Source of the DNA: Kaistella antarctica | GTDB taxonomy: Bacteria > Bacteroidota > Bacteroidia > Flavobacteriales > Weeksellaceae | Direction of reading: 5' to 3' | DNA: 64,000 nucleotides | NCBI RefSeq assembly: GCF_900109615.1 | Contig: NZ_FOIX01000002.1 | Span: 558,001 to 622,000, forward strand | Notes under the pieces: generated by a model | What the model was told of the DNA's origin: nothing | The model's database searches: none | Seen by the model: only the letters and a program-made list of their open reading frames with translations | Translations under genes and position numbers: made by a program | In this document: one piece after another, positions 26,334 through 36,073 of the stretch | Position numbering within the stretch: position 1 is the stretch's first letter | Layout: every line of letters starts with the position of its first letter

Positions 26334-27040
26334 AAAATATTCCGTTAGCGCCGGAACATTGTGTGATGGGATTGGGCACCACCTTAATAGTAGCGCCGCA
26401 TGCAGATGATGAAAGTCTGGCTTGCGGTGGCGTTATTTCTTTATTGCGAAAATACAATCAAACCGTTTATATCCTGCTGCTCAGTGACGGAACGCTTTCA
26501 CATCCCAACAGCCTAGAATATCCGTCCGAAAAATTGAGAAATCTTCGGGAGAATGAATTGATGACCGCTGCCCGAGCGTTAGGTGTTCCCGTTGAAAATA
26601 TTATTTTTTGTAGGTATAAAGATCGCCACGTACCAGGACTTCAAAATCCTGATTTTAACGAAGCGGTTTCGAATATGAATAAGATCATTAGTATTATCAG
26701 TCCTCAAAGTATTTTTGTGCCCTGGCGAAAGGATCCGCATCCTGATCATATCGCCGCTTCTGAATTATTTAAAAATTCGAAGATAGGTGGTGCGAAAATT
26801 TATCAATATGCGGTTTGGCTCGAACAAATAGGATCTGTCGAAGATTTCCCATCCGCAGATGAAACCATTCCTTTTAAATTAGATATTTCCAGTGTTTTAG
26901 CTAAAAAGCAAACCGCCATTTCCGCGCATCAATCTCAGATTTCAGATTTGATTAATGATGACCCAGAAGGATTTAAGCTGTCTTCAGAAATGTTGGACCA
27001 TTTTAAGAAACCCTACGAACTATTTTATATTTCAAAATAA
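26315..27040 (+). CDS. PIG-L family deacetylase
   Basis: The 241-residue protein carries the LmbE/PIG-L zinc site: His29, Asp31 and Asp32 in APHADDES, and His141 and His144 in DPHPDH. Members remove the acetyl group from N-acetylglucosamine-type amino sugars (GlcNAc-PI, MshB, BshB). The target here is probably a sugar in a glycoconjugate made by the adjacent genes. It overlaps the acyl-CoA dehydrogenase by 19 bp and the methyltransferase by 1 bp (TAATG). No signal peptide. Confidence 0.9.
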   Translation: MDEFKIENIPLAPEHCVMGLGTTLIVAPHADDESLACGGVISLLRKYNQTVYILLLSDGTLSHPNSLEYPSEKLRNLRENELMTAARALGVPVENIIFCRYKDRHVPGLQNPDFNEAVSNMNKIISIISPQSIFVPWRKDPHPDHIAASELFKNSKIGGAKIYQYAVWLEQIGSVEDFPSADETIPFKLDISSVLAKKQTAISAHQSQISDLINDDPEGFKLSSEMLDHFKKPYELFYISK

Positions 27041-27624
27041 TGGAAAAAAAAGAAACCCTAAAAGCTGATTATTTCGCTGATGTGTATGCCGCAAACGATG
27101 ATCCCTGGAATTTCGAAACCAGTGCTTATGAAGCCCAGAAATACAGTGCTACCCTACAGGCTTTACCCAGAAACCAGTACAGGAATGCTTTGGAAATCGG
27201 TTGTTCCATCGGTGTTCTCACTAAAATGCTGGCGGAGAAATGCCACCATCTTTTAGCGACTGATATTTCAGAAAAGGCATTAGATTTTGCGAAAATAAAA
27301 TGTAAAGATTTAGAGAACGTCAACTTTCAATTACTCCATTTTCCTGATGAACTTCCCAATGATCAATTTAATTTAATCCTGATTTCAGAAGTTGCTTATT
27401 ATTTATCAGCAGAAGACTGGAAAAAAGCCATTCATAAAATGTATGAGATGTTACCAGAGAAAGGAGAAATAGTGCTGGTTCATTGGCTTCCTGTTGTTCC
27501 CGATTATCCACAAACTGGCAATCAAGTTCATTATGCTTTTAGAAAAGAAATGGAGTCGAAAATGGAAAATGTATTTAAAACCAGAACAGATCAATACCGG
27601 ATCGATGTGTGGAGAAAATTTTAA
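27040..27624 (+). CDS. NodS-like SAM-dependent methyltransferase
   Basis: The 194-residue class I methyltransferase has motif I ALEIGCSIGVLTKML (about 50-64), followed by the acidic LLATDIS. The start region YFADVYAANDDPWNFETSAYEAQKY is characteristic of NodS-like enzymes, which N-methylate a deacetylated glucosamine unit in Nod factor synthesis. This fits the PIG-L deacetylase upstream: deacetylation followed by N-methylation of an amino sugar is a reasonable, untested proposal. It ends 5 bp from the convergent glycosyltransferase gene. Confidence 0.87.
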   Translation: MEKKETLKADYFADVYAANDDPWNFETSAYEAQKYSATLQALPRNQYRNALEIGCSIGVLTKMLAEKCHHLLATDISEKALDFAKIKCKDLENVNFQLLHFPDELPNDQFNLILISEVAYYLSAEDWKKAIHKMYEMLPEKGEIVLVHWLPVVPDYPQTGNQVHYAFRKEMESKMENVFKTRTDQYRIDVWRKF

Positions 27625-27629
27625 AGGAT

Positions 27630-28769
27630 TTATTTTTGTAGAATTGTTTTTAAATTTGTGATCGCTTCATCAATGTCAACTGGTTGAAATTGCTCTCTCC
27701 AACTGTGTTCATTTAAATGCTTAATCTCTTGAAACCATTCACCGAAATAATTGCTGGTAGCGTAACTTGATAATAAATTCTCATCAAATTTGATTTGATT
27801 ATCGAGGGCTTTAAACTCATCCTCCAATAATGTTTTTTCTGAATTATGTCGGTGCCACAAGTCTTTCAATTGTTTTTCTATTTGCAATCTATATAAAATC
27901 GATTCGCTGGACTCCACTAAAAAATGGTCTTTTTGAACATCGATATTCTTCCAGATATTCAGCTGGTGTGATAATCCAATGTCCGTTCTGCCAACACATC
28001 GTGCAGAAGTTTTTACGACGACGTTATTGCTATGTCGCACCTTTGCATCAACCGCCAGTAAGCGATCATAAAAAGCACAGTCTTCCAAATTTTTAACCAC
28101 GGGAACGCCGCCAGATTTTTGATAACAATCGGTCGTCACTGCAAAACTTCCATTAAAATGTTGATGATGGCCACCTTTTCGGTAATCAAAGTTTTCTAAA
28201 ACTTCAGCTTCTAATTCTGCAACCAGAAGTTGATATTCTTCATCTTTTTTATGAAAGAAACAAATGCCATTATCCAGACATTCAAATTCATTTTCTTTTA
28301 GCAAAATTCTACCGCCAACTGCCTCAGCTCCGTTTTTTATTTCTGCTAAATTTTGTGCAACCCAATCCTGAGAGACAATCGTGTCGCCATCAGTTGTTAA
28401 AATCAGACCACCGCCATTAATACTTAATCTGGTATACGCTAAATCCATCAAAGTTTTGCGTACAAAACCAATATTCGCTTGATCAGCTTCAAGAACAACT
28501 TCCTCTAAATGAAGATTTATTTTTTTATTTTTTTGCTTAAATTTTTTGATCAAATCAACGGTTCCATCGAAACAATTATTAGCCAAAATCAAAACTTCGT
28601 AGAGATCACAATTGATTTTATTTCCAGCTAAATCGACCTGATCTTTAAGGGAAATCAGTAAATCTTCAATATAGGTTTCTTCATCCTTCACCGGAATTAC
28701 GATAGATACTAATGTTGAAGATAATATGGGAACGTTCGAAAATAATGTTGACTGAAAATGTGTATGCAT
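27630..28769 (-). CDS. Family 2 glycosyltransferase
   Basis: The 379-residue protein has a GT-A fold: VSIVIPVKDEETYIEDLL at the N terminus, and LTTDGDTIVSQDW with the nucleotide-sugar/metal-binding DGD (about residue 127). KNLEDCAFYDRLLAVDAKVRHS gives the acceptor/base region. No membrane segment is apparent. It faces the methyltransferase gene and with it, PIG-L and the acyl-CoA dehydrogenase probably belongs to one glycoconjugate pathway. The sugar donor is unknown. Confidence 0.87.
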   Translation of the reverse strand: MHTHFQSTLFSNVPILSSTLVSIVIPVKDEETYIEDLLISLKDQVDLAGNKINCDLYEVLILANNCFDGTVDLIKKFKQKNKKINLHLEEVVLEADQANIGFVRKTLMDLAYTRLSINGGGLILTTDGDTIVSQDWVAQNLAEIKNGAEAVGGRILLKENEFECLDNGICFFHKKDEEYQLLVAELEAEVLENFDYRKGGHHQHFNGSFAVTTDCYQKSGGVPVVKNLEDCAFYDRLLAVDAKVRHSNNVVVKTSARCVGRTDIGLSHQLNIWKNIDVQKDHFLVESSESILYRLQIEKQLKDLWHRHNSEKTLLEDEFKALDNQIKFDENLLSSYATSNYFGEWFQEIKHLNEHSWREQFQPVDIDEAITNLKTILQK

Positions 28770-28792
28770 GAATATCTTGGTATTGATTGAAA

Positions 28793-28813
28793 AGAGCGAC
28801 CAGAAGTCGCTCT
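28793..28813 (-). terminator. Terminator after the catalase operon
   Basis: AGAGCGAC (28793-28800) pairs with GTCGCTCT (28806-28813) with a 5-nt loop. On the minus strand it is followed by a TTTT stretch. It lies between the catalase and the downstream glycosyltransferase gene. Confidence 0.6.
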
Positions 28814-28950
28814 CTCAAAAATTTTATTTGACTGAAAATTTTAAAAATCTTGAGACCCGAGAATTCTATAATTCATAAGGTTTCAATTATTTACAGGTCC
28901 TTTCAAAATCTTAGAATGTGATTCATTTCAAATAAAAAAAAATTAAGGTG

Positions 28951-31089
28951 TTAAGCAGGTATTTCATTATTCATCTCTCTGTTCCAGAAGCGATGCTTTT
29001 TAATATCTTCCACAAACTCATTTAAGGTAGTAGCAGATGAAACGCCGTCCGCTTTGTTCGCAGATTGACCTATTGATTTCTCTACTAATTCCTGACCATT
29101 ACCATCGGAGGCAATTGGTTTACAATGTTTAAATGCTTCCGCTACGAAATGGATAGCATCGGCGTTTGCACTAAGCGTTTTTACACTATCGCCGCCGGGA
29201 ATATAAACGGCATCGAAAACAACAGAAGCTGCAGTCAGCAAACTATCATCAATCGGATATTGGTCCCCAGATTTCGTCGTTAAAAATCCATGTCGTGGCG
29301 CTATGATTGCGACCATGGCGCCAAGATCACACAATTCTTTTTTAACTTTAGTAAAGGCTTCATCATTCACACCATCAGCGGTTAAAATCGCGACCCGTCT
29401 TGCGACGATATCCGTTGGTAACTTTGTTGCCATGCTTAAAGAAGGTGCATCCTTAATTGAAAGTTTTTCTTTAAAAGAATGGTAATGTTCTAAATCACCA
29501 TCTGCGGGAATACTACCTGTAATTGGTTGCGGTAATTTTGCTGGCGTTAAACCTAATTTCTGACCGACAATGTTTGCCAAACCTTCGTCAATTTCTAAAA
29601 GCATATTAACCATTCTTTGGCGAATCGGCACTATTTTCACTTTTCCTAATTCAAAAGCGAAGGCATCTTGAATATGTCGTTTTTCATCTTCAGTCATACT
29701 TCTATAAAATAATTCTGGCTGGCTGAAATGATCGAAAAAGCTTTTACTTCTTCTTCTGATTTTGTTGGAATCAATTCTTTCTTCGAACGAGGTAAATCCG
29801 CCCTCTGAAATCATCGCCTGAAAAGGACAGCCGCCACCCATTGAATTCGGGTTGTACGCAACTCTTCCTTTATTAATCTGCATGCGGTGCATTCCGTCTC
29901 GCTGATTATTCGTCACTTCACCAATAGATTTATTGATTGGGATTTCATGAAAGTTAGGTCCGCCCAATCTTGAAATCTGCGTATCGGTATAAGAGAATAA
30001 TCTTCCTTGTAACAATGGATCATTCGTAAAGTCGATTCCGGGAACTAAATGTCCAGGGTGAAAAGCAACTTGCTCTGTTTCAGCAAAGAAATTATCTGGG
30101 TTTCTGTTCAAAGTCATTTTCCCGATAATCTCAACGGGAACCATTTCTTCTGGAATTAGTTTCGTGGGGTCTAAAAGATCGAATGGGTATTTATGTTCAT
30201 CTTCCTGCGCTACAATTTGAACGCCTAACTCCCATTCAGGAAAATGGCCTTCGTCAATCGCTTCCCACAAATCTCTTCTATGGAAATCGGTGTCTTTACC
30301 GGCAATTCTTTGCGCTTCGTCCCAAGCTAAACCTAAAACTCCTTGTTTCGGTTTCCAGTGGAATTTTACAAAGTGAGATTTTCCTTCATCATTGATAAAA
30401 CGGAACGTATGAATTCCGAAACCTTCCATTGTTCTTAAACTTCTAGGAATAGCACGGTCACTCATTAACCACATGACGTTGTGCATGGCTTCAGGCATTA
30501 GGGAAATGAAATCCCAAAAAGTATCGTGAGCCGAAGAAGCCTGTGGTATTTCATTATGCGGTTCTGGTTTTACGGCATGAACCAAGTCTGGAAATTTGGT
30601 TGCGTCCTGAATGAAAAAGACCGGCATATTATTTCCAACCAAATCATAATTTCCTTCTTGTGTATAGAATTTCACGGCAAAACCACGAACATCTCTTGGA
30701 ACGTCTGTGGAACCTCTGAAACCAGCCACCGTTGAAAACCTTGCAAAGACTGGAGTTTTAATGGAAGTATCATTTAAAAATTTCGCTTTGGTATACTTGC
30801 CCATCGGTTTGTAAAGTTCAAAAACACCATGCGCTCCCGAACCTCTCGCATGAACAATTCTTTCTGGAATTCTTTCGTGATCAAAATGGGTAATTTTCTC
30901 ACGAAGAATAAAATCTTCGAGTAAGGTTGCACCTCTTTCTCCTGTCTTTAAGGAATTTTGATCATCATTTATTTTTAATCCTTGATCAGTCGTCATGAAT
31001 TCACCCTGATTATCAGTCGTGAATTTTCCGAGTTGTTCCTGTTTTGGATTCGCTCCGTTTTCAAACGGTTCGCTTTCATTTATTTTCAT
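28951..31089 (-). CDS. katE: Large-subunit catalase (HPII/KatE type)
   Basis: The 712-residue length and layout fit large monofunctional catalases that turn hydrogen peroxide into water and oxygen. The haem-domain His is in RIPERIVHARGSGAHG, the Asn in DLVGNNMPVFFIQD, and the proximal Tyr in LFSYTDTQISRLG. After about residue 560 the class I glutamine amidotransferase-like C-terminal domain follows (RRVAILTADGVND, FDAVYIPGGDS), as in E. coli HPII. A DUF892 gene lies 27 bp upstream on the same strand; both are typical stress-protection genes. Confidence 0.95.
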   Translation of the reverse strand: MKINESEPFENGANPKQEQLGKFTTDNQGEFMTTDQGLKINDDQNSLKTGERGATLLEDFILREKITHFDHERIPERIVHARGSGAHGVFELYKPMGKYTKAKFLNDTSIKTPVFARFSTVAGFRGSTDVPRDVRGFAVKFYTQEGNYDLVGNNMPVFFIQDATKFPDLVHAVKPEPHNEIPQASSAHDTFWDFISLMPEAMHNVMWLMSDRAIPRSLRTMEGFGIHTFRFINDEGKSHFVKFHWKPKQGVLGLAWDEAQRIAGKDTDFHRRDLWEAIDEGHFPEWELGVQIVAQEDEHKYPFDLLDPTKLIPEEMVPVEIIGKMTLNRNPDNFFAETEQVAFHPGHLVPGIDFTNDPLLQGRLFSYTDTQISRLGGPNFHEIPINKSIGEVTNNQRDGMHRMQINKGRVAYNPNSMGGGCPFQAMISEGGFTSFEERIDSNKIRRRSKSFFDHFSQPELFYRSMTEDEKRHIQDAFAFELGKVKIVPIRQRMVNMLLEIDEGLANIVGQKLGLTPAKLPQPITGSIPADGDLEHYHSFKEKLSIKDAPSLSMATKLPTDIVARRVAILTADGVNDEAFTKVKKELCDLGAMVAIIAPRHGFLTTKSGDQYPIDDSLLTAASVVFDAVYIPGGDSVKTLSANADAIHFVAEAFKHCKPIASDGNGQELVEKSIGQSANKADGVSSATTLNEFVEDIKKHRFWNREMNNEIPA

Positions 31090-31116
31090 AATGTTTTTTT
31101 TAATGGTGAATCAATT

Positions 31117-31683
31117 TTAAACTGCATTCAAATCTTTCGATTGAAGTTTCCCGTCAACGGCTTGCGAGTTCAAATTGGTGTCGGCGATATAACTCAATAA
31201 CATATCTGATTTCTTTTCTTCGCCTAAAGTTTTTAAAAGTAAATCTAATACCGCCCTTTCGTTCAAGGTTTTTGCAAAAGCGGCTAAGGTTCCGTAAGTC
31301 GCAATTTCGTAATGTTCTACTTTTTGGGCACTGGCGATAATTCCAGCATCACGAACCGGACCTTCTGCGGTCTCTTCCATAATTTCTGCACCCTCTTTGA
31401 TGATTCCATCTATGGCGTGACATTGTTTCGCTTCTGCTTTCAAACCCATCAATTCAAAAGCTTTTTCTAACCTAACGACTTGTTCTTTGGTTTGCGCCAA
31501 ATGATCTTTAATAGCCGTTTTCAATTTCTGATCGGTTGCCTGATCAAACATTTTCGGTAAGGTTTTTACCAACGCATTTTCTGCATAATAAATATCCTTT
31601 AAACCGTCAATAAAATACGCTTTAAGACTGCTCGCTACTTGAGATTCTTGTTTCGAATCTCCCTTTTTTTTCTTTGGTTCCAT
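31117..31683 (-). CDS. Ferritin-like DUF892 (YciE/YciF) stress protein
   Basis: The 188-residue protein belongs to the DUF892 family, four-helix ferritin-like proteins induced by stress. Typical stretches are LKDIYYAENALVKTLPKM, HYEIATYGTLAAFAKTL with the carboxylate/His metal-binding pattern (Glu and His), and LGEEKKSDMLLS. It is the first gene of the catalase operon. It may protect against metal- or peroxide-driven damage, but the exact function of the family is unsettled. Confidence 0.88.
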   Translation of the reverse strand: MEPKKKKGDSKQESQVASSLKAYFIDGLKDIYYAENALVKTLPKMFDQATDQKLKTAIKDHLAQTKEQVVRLEKAFELMGLKAEAKQCHAIDGIIKEGAEIMEETAEGPVRDAGIIASAQKVEHYEIATYGTLAAFAKTLNERAVLDLLLKTLGEEKKSDMLLSYIADTNLNSQAVDGKLQSKDLNAV

Positions 31684-31916
31684 TGTAATATATTTTAATA
31701 ATTAAGCTATTCACGAATACAAATTAAATTCCAAACTAGAATATATTTTGTGTTTTAAAAATGGCAAAAGCTTATTCATTATTTAAAGTAACCTCTTTTT
31801 TATGACGAAATCGGCATATTAGTTGATATAAATTTATTTGCATCTATAATAATTTTTTTAAGGGCATTTTTCCTTTTATTTACTTCTACTTTTACCAATC
31901 AGAAAGAATATAAGTT

Positions 31917-32993
31917 ATGAAATTATTAAAAAACACCGGTCTCCATTCTCATTATGATATGATTGTATTCTGTCATTTGCGCTGGGATTTTGTTTACCAA
32001 CGGCCACAACATTTAATCAGCAGATTATCAAAAGATTTCAAAATTTTAGTGGTAGAAGAACCCATAGGAAGGGCAGATTCCAAAGAGCTGGAAGGATTAG
32101 TAGTAAGCGACTCGATACATATCCTGCAACCTACTATTGATCAAATGCAAGAGGTAGGAGCGTTCCTGAAGAAGATATTGAAAGCTCAGATTTTTCCCGT
32201 CGGCTGGTTTTATTCGCCCGCATTTATAGAGGTTCTCAATTATTTAGATTTTGGCGTAATCGTTTATGATTGTATGGATGAACTTTCTCTTTTTAAAGGA
32301 GCTTCACCAGAATTGATTGAGCAGGAAAAATATTTGTTATCTGCCGCTGACGTGGTTTATACAGGCGGGAAATCTCTTTATGAAGCAAAAAAGGAAAAGC
32401 ATCATAACGTCTATTGTTTCCCAAGTTCGGTTGATCGGGAGCATTTTGAAAGCAATGGTCAAAATTCGCAACTTACAGCAGACATAGAATCAATTCCCAA
32501 ACCGATTGTTGGTTATTATGGAGTAATTGATGAACGGATTGATCTCGATTTATTAGAAATGAGCGCTTTGAAAATGCCCGAAGTTTCTTTTGTGATGATC
32601 GGCCCTATTTGTAAAATCGGAGAAGAAGATTTACCGAGAGCGAAGAATATTTTCTATTTAGGAATGAAAACCTATACGGAACTTCCGGTTTATTTAAATG
32701 AATTTGATTTCGCAATGATGCCTTTTGCTTTGAATGATTCTACAAAATTTATCAGCCCCACCAAAACATTAGAATACATGTGCGCAGATAAGCCGATTAT
32801 TTCGACAAAGATTAAAGATGTTGTTCGCGATTACAGCAACTGCATCAATTTAATTGAAGATGAAAGTGACTTTCATACTGCCGTTATGCATCCGAAAAAC
32901 GATTATAAACATATCTACCAGAAAATTTTAGAACAAACCTCCTGGGATATTACAGCCTCCAAGATGTCTCAAATAATAAAAGAAATAGCATGA
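31917..32993 (+). CDS. Family 1-like glycosyltransferase
   Basis: The 358-residue protein is a GT-B glycosyltransferase. The N domain starts MIVFCHLRWDFVYQRPQHLISRLS, a pattern of this subgroup, and the C domain has IVGYYGVIDERIDLDLL and the donor-site segment FISPTKTLEYMCADKPIISTK. It is the first gene of a four-gene operon; the next gene overlaps its stop (ATGA). With UDP-galactopyranose mutase next to it, it may transfer galactofuranose, although the donor is not proven. Confidence 0.87.
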   Translation: MKLLKNTGLHSHYDMIVFCHLRWDFVYQRPQHLISRLSKDFKILVVEEPIGRADSKELEGLVVSDSIHILQPTIDQMQEVGAFLKKILKAQIFPVGWFYSPAFIEVLNYLDFGVIVYDCMDELSLFKGASPELIEQEKYLLSAADVVYTGGKSLYEAKKEKHHNVYCFPSSVDREHFESNGQNSQLTADIESIPKPIVGYYGVIDERIDLDLLEMSALKMPEVSFVMIGPICKIGEEDLPRAKNIFYLGMKTYTELPVYLNEFDFAMMPFALNDSTKFISPTKTLEYMCADKPIISTKIKDVVRDYSNCINLIEDESDFHTAVMHPKNDYKHIYQKILEQTSWDITASKMSQIIKEIA

Positions 32994-34135
32994 CCAATTT
33001 TGATATATTAATTATCGGTGCTGGGATATCTGGCGCTGTGCTGGCAGAACGATATGCTTCCGCCGGAAAGCAAGTTCTCATTATAGAAAAGAGAGACCAC
33101 ATCGCTGGCAACTGCTTCGACTATTACGATGAAAATAAAATTTTAACTTCTAAATATGGAGCGCATTTATTTCACACGAACGATCATGCTGTGTGGAAAT
33201 ATGTTAATCAGTTTGCGGATTGGTACACGTGGGAACATAAAGTGGTTGCTAAAGTTGATGAGCATTTGGTGCCCATTCCGGTAAATATTACCACCGTTAA
33301 TAAGTTGTTCAATGCCGAAATTTCGTCAGAAAAAGAAATGCAACAATGGTTATCTGAGAACAGAATCAGTTATAATCCACCGAAAAATGGAGAAGAGGCG
33401 GTTCTAAATAGAGTTGGTGAAGTTTTATATGATAAAATGTTTAAGCATTACACTAAAAAACAGTGGGATAAATATCCGGCGGAACTTCACGCATCAGTTT
33501 TAGAGCGTATTCCAGTGAGAGATAATTATGATGACCGATACTTTTCAGATATTCACCAAGCTTTGCCAAAAGGTGGATACACCAAAATGTTTAAAAATAT
33601 TTTAGATCATCCGAACATTACTGTTTTACTTAATACCGACTATTTTGAGGTGGAAGATCAAATATCGGGATACGAGAAATTATTCTATACCGGACCAATC
33701 GATCGCTTCTTTAGATTTAATAAAAATCTTACTGAAAAATTAGAATATCGATCGATCAATTTTGTTAGAGAAGAGATTGATCAGGAGTATTTTCAAGAAA
33801 ACTCGGTGGTTAATTATCCAGGTAAAGAAGTTGATTTCACAAGGATTGTGGAATATAAACACTTCGGAAATCAGAAATCAGCAACAACCAGTATTGTTAA
33901 AGAATTTACAGTGGATGAAGGAGAACCTTACTATCCAGTTCCGAACGAAAAAAATCAAACGATTTATGCTCAATATAAAAAAGAAGCCGATCAATTGCTA
34001 GATGTTCATTTTGTAGGAAGATTGGCCAATTACAAGTACTTCAATATGGATCAAGCTTTTAGAAATGCCTTGGATCTTTTTGAAAGTTTAGAAATAAAAC
34101 TCCCTAAACAACACCAACGTGCAGAATCCATTTAG
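32990..34135 (+). CDS. glf: UDP-galactopyranose mutase
   Basis: The 381-residue flavoenzyme converts UDP-galactopyranose to UDP-galactofuranose, the donor for galactofuranosyl residues. The FAD fold is IIGAGISGAVLAERYA, and the mutase marks are IIEKRDHIAGNCFDYYDE, GAHLFHTNDHAVWKYVNQF, YTKKQWDKYPAELHASVLERIPVR and the C-terminal GRLANYKYFNMDQAFRNAL. The gene overlaps the preceding glycosyltransferase by 4 bp and the following gene by 17 bp. The enzyme works in the cytoplasm with reduced FAD. Confidence 0.95.
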   Translation: MTNFDILIIGAGISGAVLAERYASAGKQVLIIEKRDHIAGNCFDYYDENKILTSKYGAHLFHTNDHAVWKYVNQFADWYTWEHKVVAKVDEHLVPIPVNITTVNKLFNAEISSEKEMQQWLSENRISYNPPKNGEEAVLNRVGEVLYDKMFKHYTKKQWDKYPAELHASVLERIPVRDNYDDRYFSDIHQALPKGGYTKMFKNILDHPNITVLLNTDYFEVEDQISGYEKLFYTGPIDRFFRFNKNLTEKLEYRSINFVREEIDQEYFQENSVVNYPGKEVDFTRIVEYKHFGNQKSATTSIVKEFTVDEGEPYYPVPNEKNQTIYAQYKKEADQLLDVHFVGRLANYKYFNMDQAFRNALDLFESLEIKLPKQHQRAESI

Positions 34136-35249
34136 TTCTTTTTTCTTAGGAGGTTTCGAATGTGCAGATCACATCAATCGTTCGGGTGAACGCGTGAATC
34201 TTTTAGTAACCACACAGCATCATTTAAGGGTAGAAGAAGATTATCAACTGCTGATCGATATTGGAATTTGCTCTGTACGAGAAGGAATTTGCTGGAGTTC
34301 TGTTGAAATAAGTCCGGGTGTTTTTGATTTTAGTGAAGTATTAAACAGAATAAAAATCGCGGACAGACTTGGCGTTCAGCAAATTTGGGATATGATTCAT
34401 TTTGGATATCCCGATGACTTGTTCCCAACGCATCCTAAATTCTGTGAACGTTTTACCCAACTGTGCGTCGCATTTGTAAAATTCTATAAGGCACATTCAA
34501 CACAACCTCTGATGATTGTACCGATTAATGAAATCAGTTTTTTATCCTGGTTTTCGGGTGATGTTAGAGGAACAGTTCCCTTCTTAGAAAAAAGCGGATG
34601 GGATCTGAAATATCATCTGTGTAAAGCGGCGATTCTCGGGATTAAGGCGATTAAAGAAAAAGATCCCTCTGCCATTATAATTTTAGTAGAGCCTTTGGTT
34701 AAAGTTCATCAAAATGGAGAACTCTCTGACGAGCAACTTTTTAAAATCAACGAATACCAGTTTGAAGCTGCCGATATGATTTCAGGTAGGATTTGTCCGG
34801 AACTGGGCGGAAATACTGATTTATTTGACATTTTGGGCGTCAATTATTATTGGAACTGTCAATGGATTGAAGGTGGCGAAACCGTCTATTGGCCTGATTC
34901 TATCAATGCTAGAGTGCCATTACGAAAGCTTTTATTTGGTGCTTTCCTGCGATATGAAAAACCCATCTTTATTTCAGAAACTGGGCATTTTGGTGCGGGA
35001 CGAGTAGAATGGTTGCAGGAAATTGCGACCGAATGCCAGGCTGTGATCAAAGCCGGAATTCCATTTTGGGGAGTTTGCATTTATCCCGTCACTGACCGAC
35101 CGAATTGGGACGACCTTTCTGAGTACAGCAATTGCGGGATTTTCGATCTAGATGAGGAAGCTAACCGACTTCCTCATTTGGAATATATAGTTGAACTCAA
35201 ACATCAACAGCTAAATTTTATTAATGAAGGATCTAGAAAATTAGTCTAA
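34119..35249 (+). CDS. GH1-like clan A glycoside hydrolase-like protein
   Basis: The 376-residue product begins with a GTG inside the glf gene. It has the (beta/alpha)8 look of beta-glucosidase/beta-galactosidase relatives: FFLGGFECADHINRSGERV at the start, the acid/base Glu in IVPINEISF, and the nucleophile Glu in PIFISETGHFG. It lacks a signal peptide, so it is cytoplasmic or acts on a cytoplasmic precursor. Its place in a synthesis operon suggests trimming or transglycosylation instead of nutrient breakdown. Substrate is unknown. Confidence 0.78.
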   Translation: MQNPFSSFFLGGFECADHINRSGERVNLLVTTQHHLRVEEDYQLLIDIGICSVREGICWSSVEISPGVFDFSEVLNRIKIADRLGVQQIWDMIHFGYPDDLFPTHPKFCERFTQLCVAFVKFYKAHSTQPLMIVPINEISFLSWFSGDVRGTVPFLEKSGWDLKYHLCKAAILGIKAIKEKDPSAIIILVEPLVKVHQNGELSDEQLFKINEYQFEAADMISGRICPELGGNTDLFDILGVNYYWNCQWIEGGETVYWPDSINARVPLRKLLFGAFLRYEKPIFISETGHFGAGRVEWLQEIATECQAVIKAGIPFWGVCIYPVTDRPNWDDLSEYSNCGIFDLDEEANRLPHLEYIVELKHQQLNFINEGSRKLV

Positions 35250-35262
35250 TACTATCATCTAA

Positions 35263-35721
35263 ATGGAAAAATCAATGAAAAAAGTAGGCATTACATTTAG
35301 TGCCTTTGATCTTCTGCACGCCGGACACATTCGCATGTTAGCAGAAGCAAAAGAGCAATGCGATTATCTTATTGTAGGATTACAGACCGATCCAACGATA
35401 GACCGACCAGAAAAAAATCAACCAACTCAAACGGTGGTTGAACGGTATATCCAACTCCAGGGTTGCAAATTTGTGGACGAAATAATTCCTTACACGACGG
35501 AAAAAGATTTGGAAGATATTTTACGACTTTATACGATCGATGTTCGGATTTTAGGTGACGAGTATAGAGAGAAACTTTTTACTGGCAGGGAATATTGCGA
35601 AAGCGCTGGGATTCGTCTTTACTTTAATGAACGTCGTCATCGATTTTCGAGTACTAATTTACGCTTAGAAGTTTTTAAAAAAGAAAACTTAAAAGAGAAT
35701 CAGGTTCAAAATATTAAATAA
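35263..35721 (+). CDS. Cytidylyltransferase-family nucleotidyltransferase
   Basis: The 152-residue protein has the HxGH site of the cytidylyltransferase family in FDLLHAGHIRML and the downstream FSSTNLR that replaces the ISTT/ISSS-like motif (normally RTEGISTT). It resembles glycerol-3-phosphate cytidylyltransferase (TagD) and related adenylyltransferases, which activate a small phosphorylated alcohol or sugar. Being last in the glf operon, it may provide an activated headgroup for the glycan. Start is ATG at 35263; an internal ATG at 35275 is also possible. Confidence 0.82.
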   Translation: MEKSMKKVGITFSAFDLLHAGHIRMLAEAKEQCDYLIVGLQTDPTIDRPEKNQPTQTVVERYIQLQGCKFVDEIIPYTTEKDLEDILRLYTIDVRILGDEYREKLFTGREYCESAGIRLYFNERRHRFSSTNLRLEVFKKENLKENQVQNIK

Positions 35722-35749
35722 TACTTGCGGCGAAAAATAATCCACAAAA

Positions 35750-35777
35750 AAAGAGAACCATTAATATGATTCTCTTT
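35750..35777 (-). terminator. Terminator shared by glf operon and tRNA-fMet
   Basis: AAAGAGAA (35750-35757) pairs with TTCTCTTT (35770-35777). On the minus strand it ends in seven T residues, so it mainly serves the tRNA. Confidence 0.7.
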
Positions 35778-35783
35778 ACTTAG

Positions 35784-35856
<73 letters not shown>

Positions 35857-35867
35857 TTATTGTGGTG

Positions 35868-35875
35868 CAAAAGTA
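35868..35875 (-). promoter_or_regulatory. Candidate -7 box of initiator tRNA
   Basis: TACTTTTG on the minus strand matches TAnnTTTG and lies 11 bp before the mature tRNA 5' end. No clear -33 box. Confidence 0.45.
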
Positions 35876-36073
35876 CACAAATTATTGGATGATGTTCTAA
35901 AAATATTTAGAAAATTCTTTTTTGATTGAGAATCAAGATGATGGAGTAGAGGTTCGACTAGATTTACTTTGGAATTCAGAGAATGTTTTGGAAGGATTAA
36001 GTTTAATACTTATAAATTCGCACTCTTTTCAAAACTTCTGTTTAGTTTTGGTTAAGTTTGTTTTTTTAAATCA

